NCBI GenBank assembly: GCA_965657215.1 | Contig: CBFHNR010000002.1 | Span: 62,001 to 126,000 of the forward strand | DNA from: JAHEJA01 sp965657215 | GTDB lineage: Bacteria > Pseudomonadota > Alphaproteobacteria > Rhodobacterales > Rhodobacteraceae | Direction of reading: 5' to 3' | DNA length: 64,000 nt | Shown: one piece after another, positions 24,368 to 33,100 of the stretch | Layout of the letters: each line of letters opens with the position of its first letter | Numbering within the stretch: the first letter of the stretch is position 1 | The notes under the pieces: model-generated | What the model saw: the letters and a program-made list of their open reading frames with translations, nothing else | Told to the model about the DNA's origin: nothing | The model's database searches: none | Program-made: the position numbers and the translations under genes

Positions 24368-24671
24368 ATTTTTTCCTTATCTTAGCAAGACAACACTGGT
24401 CCCAAATTTGGCAACGCTCGTTGTCTCCGTTTCAGGAGTCTACACTTGGGGTCACCTTGGTGAAATTTCAACCAGACTCGATTGCACACCAAAATGCCTT
24501 TGATTCCAACTCGGCGCAAGGGCGCAAACGGTTCATTTATGTGGGTAATTTGAATTAATTTTGCATCACAACCTCACGCTGGGTCACGTGGGAATACTGC
24601 ATTAAGGTTTCGTATTTAGTTGATTTTTACTTTAGGGTGTGAATTTATATCTTGTGTATCTTTTAGGTTGA
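24368..24671. other. Intergenic region upstream of lon; no gene seen
   Basis: 304 bases between the divergent lon and the small gene at 24672. It holds the lon ribosome site (AAGGA on the minus strand). I looked for a heat-shock promoter pattern upstream of lon and did not find a convincing one. No other structure is evident. Confidence 0.4.
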
Positions 24672-24911
24672 ATGGAGGCCTCAGTTGTGGAGTTAACTCA
24701 AAACCCGACGCATGGGCAAAAGCGATCACAAGACAAGGCCTTTGCAATCCTGACAGAGCATGATGAAAAATTGTTGCGGGACTGGGCGCAAGAGTGCCGC
24801 GATGAAAACCGTGCTGAGGCCTTGTTGCGCATTATCGACGATCTGAAGGAGGGGCCTGTTTTGGAACAAAGGGCTTCTGATTTGATCTCAAAGAGTGAAA
24901 ACGAAAAATAA
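24672..24911 (+). CDS. Small hypothetical helical protein
   Basis: A 79-residue, highly charged protein that should be mostly helical (KLLRDWAQECRDENRAEALLRIIDDLKEG). No domain is recognised. A GGAGG at 24675-24679 fits a GTG start at 24687 (giving 74 residues) better than the ATG at 24672. It lies alone between lon and tRNA-Asp. The codon pattern looks like that of its neighbours, so it is probably real, but nothing supports a function. Confidence 0.5.
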   Translation: MEASVVELTQNPTHGQKRSQDKAFAILTEHDEKLLRDWAQECRDENRAEALLRIIDDLKEGPVLEQRASDLISKSENEK

Positions 24912-24995
24912 TTTATTTTTCTACAAAAGCCGCTTGACGATAGTTTTTCTTGGCCCTAATAACCCAACACGATTTGTTGAATAACAGATCCCAGC

Positions 24996-25072
24996 GCGGT
25001 TGTAGCTCAGTTGGTTAGAGTACCGGCCTGTCACGCCGGGGGTCGCGGGTTCGAGCCCCGTCAACCGCGCCA
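24996..25072 (+). tRNA. tRNA-Asp (anticodon GUC)
   Basis: 77 bases: acceptor GCGGTTG/CAACCGC, D-arm TAGCTCAGTTGGTTAGAGTA, anticodon stem CCGGC/GCCGG with loop CTGTCAC (anticodon GTC), T-arm GCGGGTTCGAGCCCCGT and an encoded CCA at 25070-25072. Confidence 0.97.
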
Positions 25073-25082
25073 TTTTCCAAAC

Positions 25083-25451
25083 TTAGAAAAGCCCGACTAG
25101 GATCACGATCCAAGCGACACCAACGGCCACTGCTGTCAAAGCGACAGCTGCACTGGCCGTGTCTTTGGCCTGTTTGGCGGCGGGGCGGATGTCTTGGGCG
25201 ATGTCATCCACAACCCGCTCTACGGCCGTGTTCATGCATTCAGCGGCCAAAACCAGTACGCCGCCTGCACATATCAGCGCAGTTTCAGCGGTACTGAGAG
25301 GGAGGAGGATCGCCAACCCACTGGATAGGATATTCGCTACGATCCAATGTTTGAGGCTGGTTTCGGTTTCCCACACATGAACCAAGCCTTCCCAAGACCA
25401 AATTGTACGCTGCCAAAACCGCAAGGCATGGGACTTGAGAAATGTGATCAT
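25083..25451 (-). CDS. dgkA: Diacylglycerol kinase (DgkA type)
   Basis: A 122-residue membrane kinase that recycles diacylglycerol to phosphatidic acid. Three hydrophobic helices are visible, and the family signature VLAAECMNTAVERVVDDI (about residues 70-87) contains the catalytic ExxNTAxE core. The preceding ETSLKHWIVAN segment is also typical. Length is normal. It lies 29 bases downstream of ispG on the same strand and may be co-transcribed with it. Its 3' end is 10 bases from the tRNA-Asp gene on the other strand. Confidence 0.92.
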   Translation of the reverse strand: MITFLKSHALRFWQRTIWSWEGLVHVWETETSLKHWIVANILSSGLAILLPLSTAETALICAGGVLVLAAECMNTAVERVVDDIAQDIRPAAKQAKDTASAAVALTAVAVGVAWIVILVGLF

Positions 25452-25480
25452 GTTATACCTTGTATTATAAAGCCCCGTGC

Positions 25481-26599
25481 TTAGGTCTCAGCCTCTTGTG
25501 CGTCTAATTCTTCGGCGCGTTTTTCGACCAAGCCAACAATGTGATCGACCATTTTGTCGTTGTCAATCTTGTGGTCCTGTTTGCCGGCCCAATAGACCAT
25601 GCCGTTGCCATTACCACCGCCTGTAAAGCCCACATCCGTCATGAGGGCCTCACCTGGACCGTTCACGACACAGCCGATAATCGACAAGCTCATAGGCGTT
25701 TTGATGTGCTCAAGACGCTTTTCCAATGTTTCGACGGTTTTGATCACATCGAATCCTTGGCGCGCGCAGGAGGGGCAGGAAATGATATTCACACCACGGT
25801 GGCGCAGTCCAAGCGATTTTAGGATTTCATAGCCAACTTTGACTTCTTCAACAGGATCAGCAGAGAGGCTCACGCGGATCGTGTCGCCAATGCCCATCCA
25901 CAAGAGGTTGCCAAGGCCAATTGAGGATTTGATCGTGCCTGATGTCAAGCCGCCAGCTTCGGTGATCCCAAGGTGAATAGGGGCATCCGTTGCCTCGGCC
26001 AAGGATTGATAGGCCGCCGCCGCCATAAAGACATCTGACGCTTTACAGCTAATTTTAAAGTTCAGAAAATCGTTGTCTTCTAGGATTTTGATATGCTCTA
26101 GGCCACTTTCCACCATCGCATCAGGGCAGGGTTCTCCGTATTTTTCCAAAAGGTGTTTTTCAAGCGATCCCGCATTTACCCCAATGCGCATTGAGCAATT
26201 GTGATCGCGCGCGGCTTTGATGACCTCTTTGACACGCTCTTCTGATCCGATGTTGCCGGGGTTGATGCGTAAACAGGCGGCTCCTGCTTCGGCCGCCTCG
26301 ATGCCACGTTTATAGTGGAAATGAATATCCGCGACGATAGGAACCGGGCTTTCCTTGACAATTTCCTTAAGCGCTCGGCTGCTGTCTTGATCTGGAACGG
26401 AAATGCGAACGATATCGGCACCAGCCTCTGCGGCCGCTTGAACCTGAGCAATCGTGCCTTTGATGTCGGTCGTGACCGTGTTGGTCATCGTTTGCACGGT
26501 AATCGGGGCGTCGCCCCCAACAGGAACAGAGCCTACGTGGATTTGACGTGATTTGCGTCGCTCAATATTGCGCCACGGACGGATGTGATTCAAAGACAT
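25481..26599 (-). CDS. ispG: 4-hydroxy-3-methylbut-2-enyl diphosphate synthase (flavodoxin type)
   Basis: A 372-residue iron-sulfur enzyme of the MEP isoprenoid pathway. The N-terminal TIM barrel starts with RRKSRQIHVGSVPVGGDAPI. The [4Fe-4S] cysteines are in ISCPSCARQG and in SIIGCVVNGPGEA near the C-terminus. Length is normal for the bacterial two-domain form. The C-terminal acidic tail (KRAEELDAQEAET) is not conserved. It is downstream of the RodZ-like gene on the same strand, the rodZ-ispG order common in proteobacteria. Confidence 0.97.
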   Translation of the reverse strand: MSLNHIRPWRNIERRKSRQIHVGSVPVGGDAPITVQTMTNTVTTDIKGTIAQVQAAAEAGADIVRISVPDQDSSRALKEIVKESPVPIVADIHFHYKRGIEAAEAGAACLRINPGNIGSEERVKEVIKAARDHNCSMRIGVNAGSLEKHLLEKYGEPCPDAMVESGLEHIKILEDNDFLNFKISCKASDVFMAAAAYQSLAEATDAPIHLGITEAGGLTSGTIKSSIGLGNLLWMGIGDTIRVSLSADPVEEVKVGYEILKSLGLRHRGVNIISCPSCARQGFDVIKTVETLEKRLEHIKTPMSLSIIGCVVNGPGEALMTDVGFTGGGNGNGMVYWAGKQDHKIDNDKMVDHIVGLVEKRAEELDAQEAET

Positions 26600-26666
26600 A
26601 TAATTTTCCCATCAAAGCCATTTCCTCAGACATAATGCCGATAGCGTTGAAGAGCAACAGAGCTGA

Positions 26667-27911
26667 TTAGTTTTCAGGCTGTTGAATCGTAAAGGTTGCG
26701 ATATTGGCCTCTGCAACGACGCTCTGAAGTTGAGGATCTTGTTCAATATCCGCAAGCGCATAATCTGCGGTTAGCTCATCAACGGAGAGGGCAATGTTTT
26801 TGACAACACGCGTTCCTGAACCCGCTGGACCGTATAACTTACCTTGCACGGCGAAATAGATGGAACCAGACATGCCTGCGCGGAGTGTCGGTGCCGCTTC
26901 TGTTTGCGGTAGGATATATTCTTCGCCTGCGGCCATCACTTTTTCAAAAATGATAGACCCACTTGAAGATTTTACCTGAACCCATGCTTCGCGTGTGGCG
27001 AAGAGGGCAAGCTGAGGAGGCGTTGTTTCCACAACTTGTGGAACCGACGCTGTGAGAGCAGCCTCACCGATGTCTTCAATGCTTGGTGTGAGGACATCTG
27101 CGATAATAGAAGAAATCGCAGTTGATGTTGATGCATTCGCCGCCGCAAAGGATCCAACTTGACGTGGGTCCAAGGTTGAAATCGGTGCATCCCGTGACAC
27201 AAGGATTGGAACATCCAAAGCATTCGGGCGGTACAAGCGATCCAAACGATCCACGGCTGATGAGGCAATCACATCGCCTTGAGCCGTATTGATGTTTTGG
27301 TTCTCGATGTCGCCGAGATCAGAGAGGACAAGAGGCGTGTTTTCTACGGGCGCAACTTGAACTTTTTGAATTTCTTGCAAAATGGACCAAGCGCCGTAGC
27401 CAAGCGATCCCACAAGAGCAAGCATCACAGTTACGGAACCAATGGCGCCCGGTTCGATATTTGAGAAAAATCCTGTGCTTCCAGCGATCGACCCTGCATT
27501 GGGGCGCGCGAACAAAGGATCATCTGCTACGGCTGATTTTTGCGAAACGGGGGCAACCACTGCTGATTTGCGGCTCGCTGCTTTTTCGGACATGCCATGT
27601 GCTGTTGAAAATCCGCTTTCTTCGCAAAATTTCAAGAACACATCTTCTGGGTCTAAGTTCAGGTAGCGCGCGTAAGAGCGCACATAACCCGCGATAAAAC
27701 CAGGCGTGTCAAAGGCGTCGGGGTCAGCATTTTCAATCGCAGAGATGTAGCTTGCTTTGATGCGAAGTTCACGCTGAACATCCAAGAGGGATTTTCCAAG
27801 AGTCGCCCGCTCTCCGCGCATCATGTCGCCAAGAGTCATGTCAAAATCGTCAAAACCTTTTATAGTCTTGACGTCATCGCGCTTGGAAGAGACATTTCTG
27901 CGCCTAATCAT
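26667..27911 (-). CDS. RodZ-like helix-turn-helix membrane protein
   Basis: A 414-residue bitopic protein. The N-terminal cytoplasmic part has a Cro-type helix-turn-helix (LGKSLLDVQRELRIKASYIS, about residues 37-56) followed by YVRSYARYLNLDPEDVF, the classic RodZ pattern. One membrane helix lies at about 160-180 (VTVMLALVGSLGYGAW). The periplasmic C-terminal domain (about 305-385) has the DUF4115 pattern, AWVQVKSSSGSIIFEKVMAAGE shortened here to its key residues W, G and GE. RodZ links MreB to the elongasome. The start at 27911 (MIRRRNVSSKR) is chosen over an earlier one. It is upstream of ispG. Confidence 0.85.
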   Translation of the reverse strand: MIRRRNVSSKRDDVKTIKGFDDFDMTLGDMMRGERATLGKSLLDVQRELRIKASYISAIENADPDAFDTPGFIAGYVRSYARYLNLDPEDVFLKFCEESGFSTAHGMSEKAASRKSAVVAPVSQKSAVADDPLFARPNAGSIAGSTGFFSNIEPGAIGSVTVMLALVGSLGYGAWSILQEIQKVQVAPVENTPLVLSDLGDIENQNINTAQGDVIASSAVDRLDRLYRPNALDVPILVSRDAPISTLDPRQVGSFAAANASTSTAISSIIADVLTPSIEDIGEAALTASVPQVVETTPPQLALFATREAWVQVKSSSGSIIFEKVMAAGEEYILPQTEAAPTLRAGMSGSIYFAVQGKLYGPAGSGTRVVKNIALSVDELTADYALADIEQDPQLQSVVAEANIATFTIQQPEN

Positions 27912-28024
27912 AACCTTCGCCCCAAGTTCCCATACTCGTACCCTATCATGACGAATCATGAATACCGAGCATTTGCACCAATTCTATACCACAGGTCTAG
28001 AGGGGTTGCACTTTGGTATATGAC

Positions 28025-29248
28025 TTAAGCGCTCATTTCGGCACGATTTAGCGCACAATGAGACCACAGACCGTCCATAGCTTTAACAAGTTTGTCAATT
28101 TCCTTGGGTCCATGCACAGGAGAGGGCGTAAACCGAAGCCGTTCCGTGCCGCGTGGGACAGTTGGGAAGTTAATTGGTTGGACGTAGATTCCGTACTCTG
28201 ACAATAACATATCAGAGAGCTTCTTTGTGTGGACAGGATCACCAACGATCACAGGCACGATGTGGCTTCCGTGATCAATGATCGGTAGGCCAGCCGCCTT
28301 GAGGCGGGTTTTCAAAATTTTCGCCTGAAGCTGATGTTGATCGCGTAAGGACTGATCCACCTTCAAATGCGCAACAGATGCAGCCGCACCTGCGGCCACA
28401 GCTGGCGGGATTGATGTTGTGAAAATAAATCCCGGAGCGTAAGAGCGCACCGCATCGCACATTTTATGGCTAGCGGCGACGTATCCGCCCATAACGCCAT
28501 AAGCTTTGGCCAAGGTTCCGTTAATGATATCAATGCGATGCATCAAGCCATCACGTTCTGCAACCCCACCACCACGCGGACCATACATGCCAACGGCATG
28601 CACTTCGTCGATATAGGTGAGCGCGTTAAATTCATCGGCCAAATCGCAGATTGCTTCTATCGGGCCAAAGTCGCCATCCATTGAATATACAGATTCAAAG
28701 GCAATCAATTTCGGCGCCTTGGGATCATCGGCTTCGAGCAATTCACGCAAATGGGCGACGTCGTTGTGACGGAAAATACGTTTTGCCCCGCCATTGCGGC
28801 GCACACCTTCGATCATGGACGCATGGTTCAGCTCATCTGAATAGATGATCAATCCAGGAAAAAGTTTGGGCAATGTTGACAGCGTTGCATCATTGGCAAT
28901 GTAAGCCGAGGTGAACAGTAGGGCGGATTCTTTGTTGTGAAGATCCGCGAGCTCCGCCTCAAGGCGCTTGTGATAGACTGTTGTGCCTGAAATGTTGCGC
29001 GTGCCACCAGACCCAGCACCAGTTGCATCAATCGCTTCGTGCATCGCAGCCAAGACAGCAGGGTGCTGTCCCATGCCGAGGTAGTCATTTCCGCACCACA
29101 CAGTGATCGGAGTTTGTGTGCCATCTTCACGGCGCCACATCGCATGGGGAAAGTTTCCCTTTTCACGCTCAATATCGATAAAGGTGCGATAGCGACCTTC
29201 TTCGTGTAGGCGGTTCAAAGCTGTGTCCAGTTGATCATTATAGTTCAT
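28025..29248 (-). CDS. hemA: 5-aminolevulinate synthase
   Basis: A 407-residue PLP enzyme that condenses glycine and succinyl-CoA, the first step of haem synthesis by the C4 (Shemin) route typical of alphaproteobacteria. Visible signatures are WCGNDYLGMGQHP near the N-terminus, the glycine-rich GAGSGGTRNISGT, the PLP Asp in TYIDEVHAVGMYG and the Schiff-base Lys in NGTLAKAYGVMGG. The C-terminal LRFTPSPVHG is also typical. The start at 29248 follows an AGGAA ribosome site. It is a single minus-strand gene. Confidence 0.97.
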   Translation of the reverse strand: MNYNDQLDTALNRLHEEGRYRTFIDIEREKGNFPHAMWRREDGTQTPITVWCGNDYLGMGQHPAVLAAMHEAIDATGAGSGGTRNISGTTVYHKRLEAELADLHNKESALLFTSAYIANDATLSTLPKLFPGLIIYSDELNHASMIEGVRRNGGAKRIFRHNDVAHLRELLEADDPKAPKLIAFESVYSMDGDFGPIEAICDLADEFNALTYIDEVHAVGMYGPRGGGVAERDGLMHRIDIINGTLAKAYGVMGGYVAASHKMCDAVRSYAPGFIFTTSIPPAVAAGAAASVAHLKVDQSLRDQHQLQAKILKTRLKAAGLPIIDHGSHIVPVIVGDPVHTKKLSDMLLSEYGIYVQPINFPTVPRGTERLRFTPSPVHGPKEIDKLVKAMDGLWSHCALNRAEMSA

Positions 29249-29426
29249 CTGGCTTCCTTTCCTGTCGACTTGCTCGATCAAGTCGATTTATTGCGTCACG
29301 CCAACATATTCATATTGCATTATGTGTCAAAGGTTTTTTGGGGTACCTGACCTAGCAAGATGAGTTTTACAGTTGTTGCGTCCCTGATAAGGTTTCGAGT
29401 GAATCACTACATAGCAGGAGAGTCGC

Positions 29427-30803
29427 ATGTCGCTAGAGGCCGTATTGACGCGGATTGACGCAGATTTAGAAAATTCCACAAATAGATTGTTGGATTTGTT
29501 GCGCATACGCTCCATTTCCACCGATCCCGCCTTTAAGGGCGACTGCGATAGCGCGGCGGATTGGTTGGTGAAAGACCTGCAATCCATTGGTGCCAAAGCA
29601 GAAAAGCGGCCAACACCCGGCCATCCTATGGTCGTCGGCCATATTGACGGCGAGGGGCCGCATATCCTGTTTTACGGGCATTATGACGTGCAACCCGTCG
29701 ATCCCTTAGACCTCTGGGACAGAGATCCGTTTGATCCCGCTATCGAAGAGACCGCCAATGGGCCAGTCATTCGCGGGCGGGGATCCTCAGATGACAAAGG
29801 GCAACTGATGACCTTTGTTGAAGCCTGTCGCGTGTGGACAGAGGTGAACGGAATCTTGCCTTGCAAGATCACCTTTTTCTTTGAGGGCGAAGAGGAAAGC
29901 GGATCGCCAAGTCTTGTTCCCTTTATGCAAGAGAACAAAGATGAGCTGACCTCTGATGTTGTTTTGATTTGTGATACGGGTTTGTTTCAAAGCCGCACGC
30001 CTGCGATTGTAACAATGCTGCGGGGGCTGTTGGGTGAAGAAATCATCATTACGGGCCCGAACAAAGATTTGCACTCTGGCATGTATGGCGGCGTTGCGCG
30101 TAATCCAATCCGCGTCTTAACCCGCATTTTGGCAAGCCTGCATGACGACAATGGCCGCATTACTGTGCCTGATTTCTACGACGGTGTTCCGGAATTGTCG
30201 CCAGAATTGGCCGCGCAATGGGAGGCTTTGCAATTCGATCATGACTCTTTCTTGGGGGATGTTGGTTTGTCTGTTCCCGCAGGCGAAGAGGGACGCACAC
30301 CACTGGAAATGATTTGGTCGCAACCCACTTGTGAAATCAATGGGATCAATGGCGGCTATACTGGGGATGGGTTCAAAACCGTTTTGCCAAGCGTCGCCAG
30401 CGCCAAAGTGTCCTTCCGCCTCGTAGGAACACAGGATGCTTTGAAGATCCGCGAAAACTTCCGCGCTATGGTGCAATCCATGTTGCCAGAGGATTGTTCA
30501 GTTGAATTCAAATCACATGGCGCAGGACCAGCCTCAATGATGTCAACGGATGCTCCGGAATTCGAAGCGGCGCGGGGCGCGCTCTCAGATGAATATCCAG
30601 ATGCAGCCGCCTTTGTTGGCTGTGGTGGATCCATTCCGATTGCTGGTCATTTCCAACGGATCACAGGGGTGAACCCGATGTTAATAGGATTTGCCAAAGA
30701 TGACGACCAAATCCATTCACCCAATGAAAAATATGACGTCGAGAGTTTCCACAAAGGCATGCGATGTTGGGCGCGTATCTTGGATGCGGTGTCAAAGACC
30801 TGA
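29427..30803 (+). CDS. M20-family dipeptidase
   Basis: A 458-residue zinc peptidase of the M20 family. Metal and catalytic residues are visible: HYDVQPVDP (first His/Asp), RGSSDDKGQLM (bridging Asp), FFEGEEESGSPS (catalytic Glu and zinc Glu), and the last His in DQIHSPNEKYDVESF near the C-terminus. The dimerisation domain (about residues 200-345) is complete. It is probably cytoplasmic, with no signal peptide. The start has AGGAGA seven bases upstream. It is followed after 8 bases by the dehalogenase-like gene and probably forms an operon with it. The peptide substrate is unknown. Confidence 0.93.
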   Translation: MSLEAVLTRIDADLENSTNRLLDLLRIRSISTDPAFKGDCDSAADWLVKDLQSIGAKAEKRPTPGHPMVVGHIDGEGPHILFYGHYDVQPVDPLDLWDRDPFDPAIEETANGPVIRGRGSSDDKGQLMTFVEACRVWTEVNGILPCKITFFFEGEEESGSPSLVPFMQENKDELTSDVVLICDTGLFQSRTPAIVTMLRGLLGEEIIITGPNKDLHSGMYGGVARNPIRVLTRILASLHDDNGRITVPDFYDGVPELSPELAAQWEALQFDHDSFLGDVGLSVPAGEEGRTPLEMIWSQPTCEINGINGGYTGDGFKTVLPSVASAKVSFRLVGTQDALKIRENFRAMVQSMLPEDCSVEFKSHGAGPASMMSTDAPEFEAARGALSDEYPDAAAFVGCGGSIPIAGHFQRITGVNPMLIGFAKDDDQIHSPNEKYDVESFHKGMRCWARILDAVSKT

Positions 30804-30811
30804 GGGTGCCC

Positions 30812-31684
30812 ATGTTTGAGGGATTTCAAGAACATCGTATTGAGGTCGATGGAACCATGATCCATTGTCAGGTGGGCGGTAATGGCCCGCCTGTGTTGCT
30901 TCTTCATGGGTTTCCTCAAACGCATGCGATGTGGTCAAAAATTGCAGCTGAGTTGGCGCGCGATTATACCGTGGTCTGTGCGGATTTGCGCGGCTATGGT
31001 GCCTCTGACAAACCGCGCGGCGTGGAAAACTATTCGTTCCGCGCGATGGGTGCGGATCAAGTTGGTGTGATGGCATCCCTTGGGTTTGATCGCTTTCACG
31101 TGGTTGGGCATGATCGGGGGGGACGTGTGGCGCATCGTATGGCGCTTGATCTCCCCGATTGTATTCTGTCCCTAACGGTGATGGATATTATTCCCACCTA
31201 TCTATTGCTCAACGAGCTCAACACCCCAGTGGCGCGCGCTTATTATCATTGGTTCTTTTTGGCCCAGCCTGAACCCTTTCCAGAAGACATGATCTTGGAA
31301 AACCCCAATCGCTATTATGAAAGCTGTCTCTTGGGCTGGGGGGCCTCCAAACTACAGGATTTTGATCCCATTCAAATGGCGGCCTATAGACAGGCTTGGT
31401 CAGACCCAGACTGTGTGCGCGCTATGTGTGACGATTACCGCGCTGCGATTGATTTTGATTTTGCCATCGATGCCGCAGATTTGGATCAAAAGGTGCTCTG
31501 TCCCTCTCTTGTGCTTTATGGCGCAGATGGGGCAATGGCGAAGGCCTATGATGTCGGAGCCACTTGGCGCGACAGGCTCGCGACCTATGAGGTAGAGGCG
31601 GTAACGGGAGGACATTTCTTTGTCGATCAATCCCCCCAAGAGACAGTAGCTGTCTTGCGCGCTTTTCTTACGACGCTGGGCTAA
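30812..31684 (+). CDS. Haloacetate (fluoroacetate) dehalogenase-like alpha/beta hydrolase
   Basis: A 290-residue alpha/beta hydrolase. The nucleophile is Asp101 in GHDRGGR, with Arg102 and Arg105 for carboxylate binding, Asp125 (VMDIIPT) as the acid, His146-Trp147 and Tyr209 (CDDYRA) as the likely halide site, and His268 (GGHFF) as the base. This is the full residue set I remember from fluoroacetate dehalogenase, at nearly constant offset. The family hydrolyses C-halogen bonds of haloacetates. Some Asp-type relatives are epoxide hydrolases, but the His-Trp pair points to dehalogenase. The start at 30812 is 8 bases after the M20 peptidase stop. Its 3' end overlaps the convergent membrane protein gene by 17 bases. 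Confidence 0.83.
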   Translation: MFEGFQEHRIEVDGTMIHCQVGGNGPPVLLLHGFPQTHAMWSKIAAELARDYTVVCADLRGYGASDKPRGVENYSFRAMGADQVGVMASLGFDRFHVVGHDRGGRVAHRMALDLPDCILSLTVMDIIPTYLLLNELNTPVARAYYHWFFLAQPEPFPEDMILENPNRYYESCLLGWGASKLQDFDPIQMAAYRQAWSDPDCVRAMCDDYRAAIDFDFAIDAADLDQKVLCPSLVLYGADGAMAKAYDVGATWRDRLATYEVEAVTGGHFFVDQSPQETVAVLRAFLTTLG

Positions 31685-32309
31685 TTTTTCGCATGACAAA
31701 GGTAATGATCCAAAAGACCACATAAACCCCAACAGCCAAGGCGAGGGTTGAACCATAGAAACCGGCGCGACCAGCCACATCCATGTCATTCAAGAACGGA
31801 TAAGGTAGGCCAGATGTCACAGACCCAACCGGGCTATCGTTGAAGGGTCCAACAAAGATTTCGCACCACGCGACATAAGCAAGGCTGAGCACCACAGACA
31901 TTATCAATCCGCGTAGACCCTGTGCGGCCTTAGAGATGAACAAGGCATCAATGATGATGAGCAGGGGTCCAAGCAAATGGAGATAGTACTCTTGGAACCA
32001 AACGGGTGAGTTTTCTCCATTCACCAGTTTTGGATCCACGAAATAGAGCTTCCAATAGAGATAGACGACCATCACATTCAAAACGGCCGTTGCCGCAATC
32101 ATCGGCAAATACCGCTCAGCACGCCCTGCGCGACGATCCAACCAAATCGACGCGTGATACACCGCTGCCGCAGTCAGTCCCCAAATTGTGAGATACCGAA
32201 AATGAAGCCCGAATGAAGACCAATCCGTATTTACGAATTGATAGAGCGAATAGCCGATCGCCAGAATGAGGGCGATCAATGAATACTTGACCCGAAAAGT
32301 CTGTGTCAT
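31668..32309 (-). CDS. Integral membrane protein (Pr6Pr-like)
   Basis: A 213-residue protein with about six hydrophobic helices (near 8-25, 38-56, 70-90, 108-125, 135-152 and 182-205). The loop EYYLHLLGPLLIIIDALF and the later PYPFLND resemble the Pr6Pr family of membrane proteins (FAR-17a/AIG1-like fold), which carry a conserved His and an Asn/Asp in the membrane. Function is unknown; eukaryotic relatives are lipid hydrolases. It lies downstream of the DsbA-like gene on the same strand. Confidence 0.65.
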   Translation of the reverse strand: MTQTFRVKYSLIALILAIGYSLYQFVNTDWSSFGLHFRYLTIWGLTAAAVYHASIWLDRRAGRAERYLPMIAATAVLNVMVVYLYWKLYFVDPKLVNGENSPVWFQEYYLHLLGPLLIIIDALFISKAAQGLRGLIMSVVLSLAYVAWCEIFVGPFNDSPVGSVTSGLPYPFLNDMDVAGRAGFYGSTLALAVGVYVVFWIITFVMRKISPAS

Positions 32310-32327
32310 CCCTGTTGTTCCTTTTTG

Positions 32328-33077
32328 TTAATCGCGCTTTTGCGCAACGATGTCTTTCAATGCATCATAAGGAACGTAACCGCGAATGAGCTCATCTTGC
32401 AAAACAAACGTAGGGGTACCATTGATTCTCAGACGTTGGGCCAATGATTGTGTCGTAGCGATCTCTTGGAGAACAGCAGGAGATTGCATTGTCTCAAGGA
32501 TAGCCGGTGCATCCAATCCAAAGGTGTTTGCCAATTGCACCAGCGTGTCTTGATCGGGATCACCTGTATAGGCCATGAGCGCTTCGTGAACGGAGCCATA
32601 TGCTTCGTTGCCATGAACTTGTTTGACGGCGACGGCAAATTTGGAAAACTTTAGGGAAGCCTCACCAAGGATCGGAAGCTCTTTGATAACAAAGCGGATA
32701 TTTCCGTCCGTTTCGAGGAGCTTGGCTACATCTGCATGCGCTTTGCGGCAATAGCCACAGCGATAGTCAAGAAATTCAACCAAGGTGATGTCACCTTCTG
32801 GATTGCCACCAACGTAAGAGTAGCCATCATCAAAGATCTCTTGTGCGTTGACTTCGACCAAGGTTGCGTCCTCGACCATCTCGCTTTCGGCTTGTTGCGC
32901 CTTGAGGACATCGACCGCTTCAAAGATGACTTCGGGGTTTTCCAAGAGATAAGAGCGCACAGCATCGCCAAAGGCGGCTTTTTCGTCAGCAGACATGGAT
33001 TTCAAATCCAAAGCAGCAGCGGATTGAGCAGCACTGAGTGCGATCACAGACAGGCCAATCTTTAGGAGGGTGTTCAT
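32328..33077 (-). CDS. DsbA-family thiol:disulfide oxidoreductase
   Basis: A 249-residue periplasmic protein with a signal peptide (cleavage likely near residue 22, SAAALD). A helical region precedes the thioredoxin fold; the active site is DYRCGYCRKA with Cys107 and Cys110, and the cis-Pro loop is RINGTPTFVLQD. This type resembles ScsC/DsbG-like Com1 proteins of alphaproteobacteria, which introduce or isomerise disulfide bonds. The start at 33077 is preferred because the signal peptide begins there. It lies 23 bases downstream of the M48 protease gene in the same direction, and the two are probably a periplasmic quality-control operon. Confidence 0.92.
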   Translation of the reverse strand: MNTLLKIGLSVIALSAAQSAAALDLKSMSADEKAAFGDAVRSYLLENPEVIFEAVDVLKAQQAESEMVEDATLVEVNAQEIFDDGYSYVGGNPEGDITLVEFLDYRCGYCRKAHADVAKLLETDGNIRFVIKELPILGEASLKFSKFAVAVKQVHGNEAYGSVHEALMAYTGDPDQDTLVQLANTFGLDAPAILETMQSPAVLQEIATTQSLAQRLRINGTPTFVLQDELIRGYVPYDALKDIVAQKRD

Positions 33078-33100
33078 AGATGTGTATCCTTCATTCGGTA

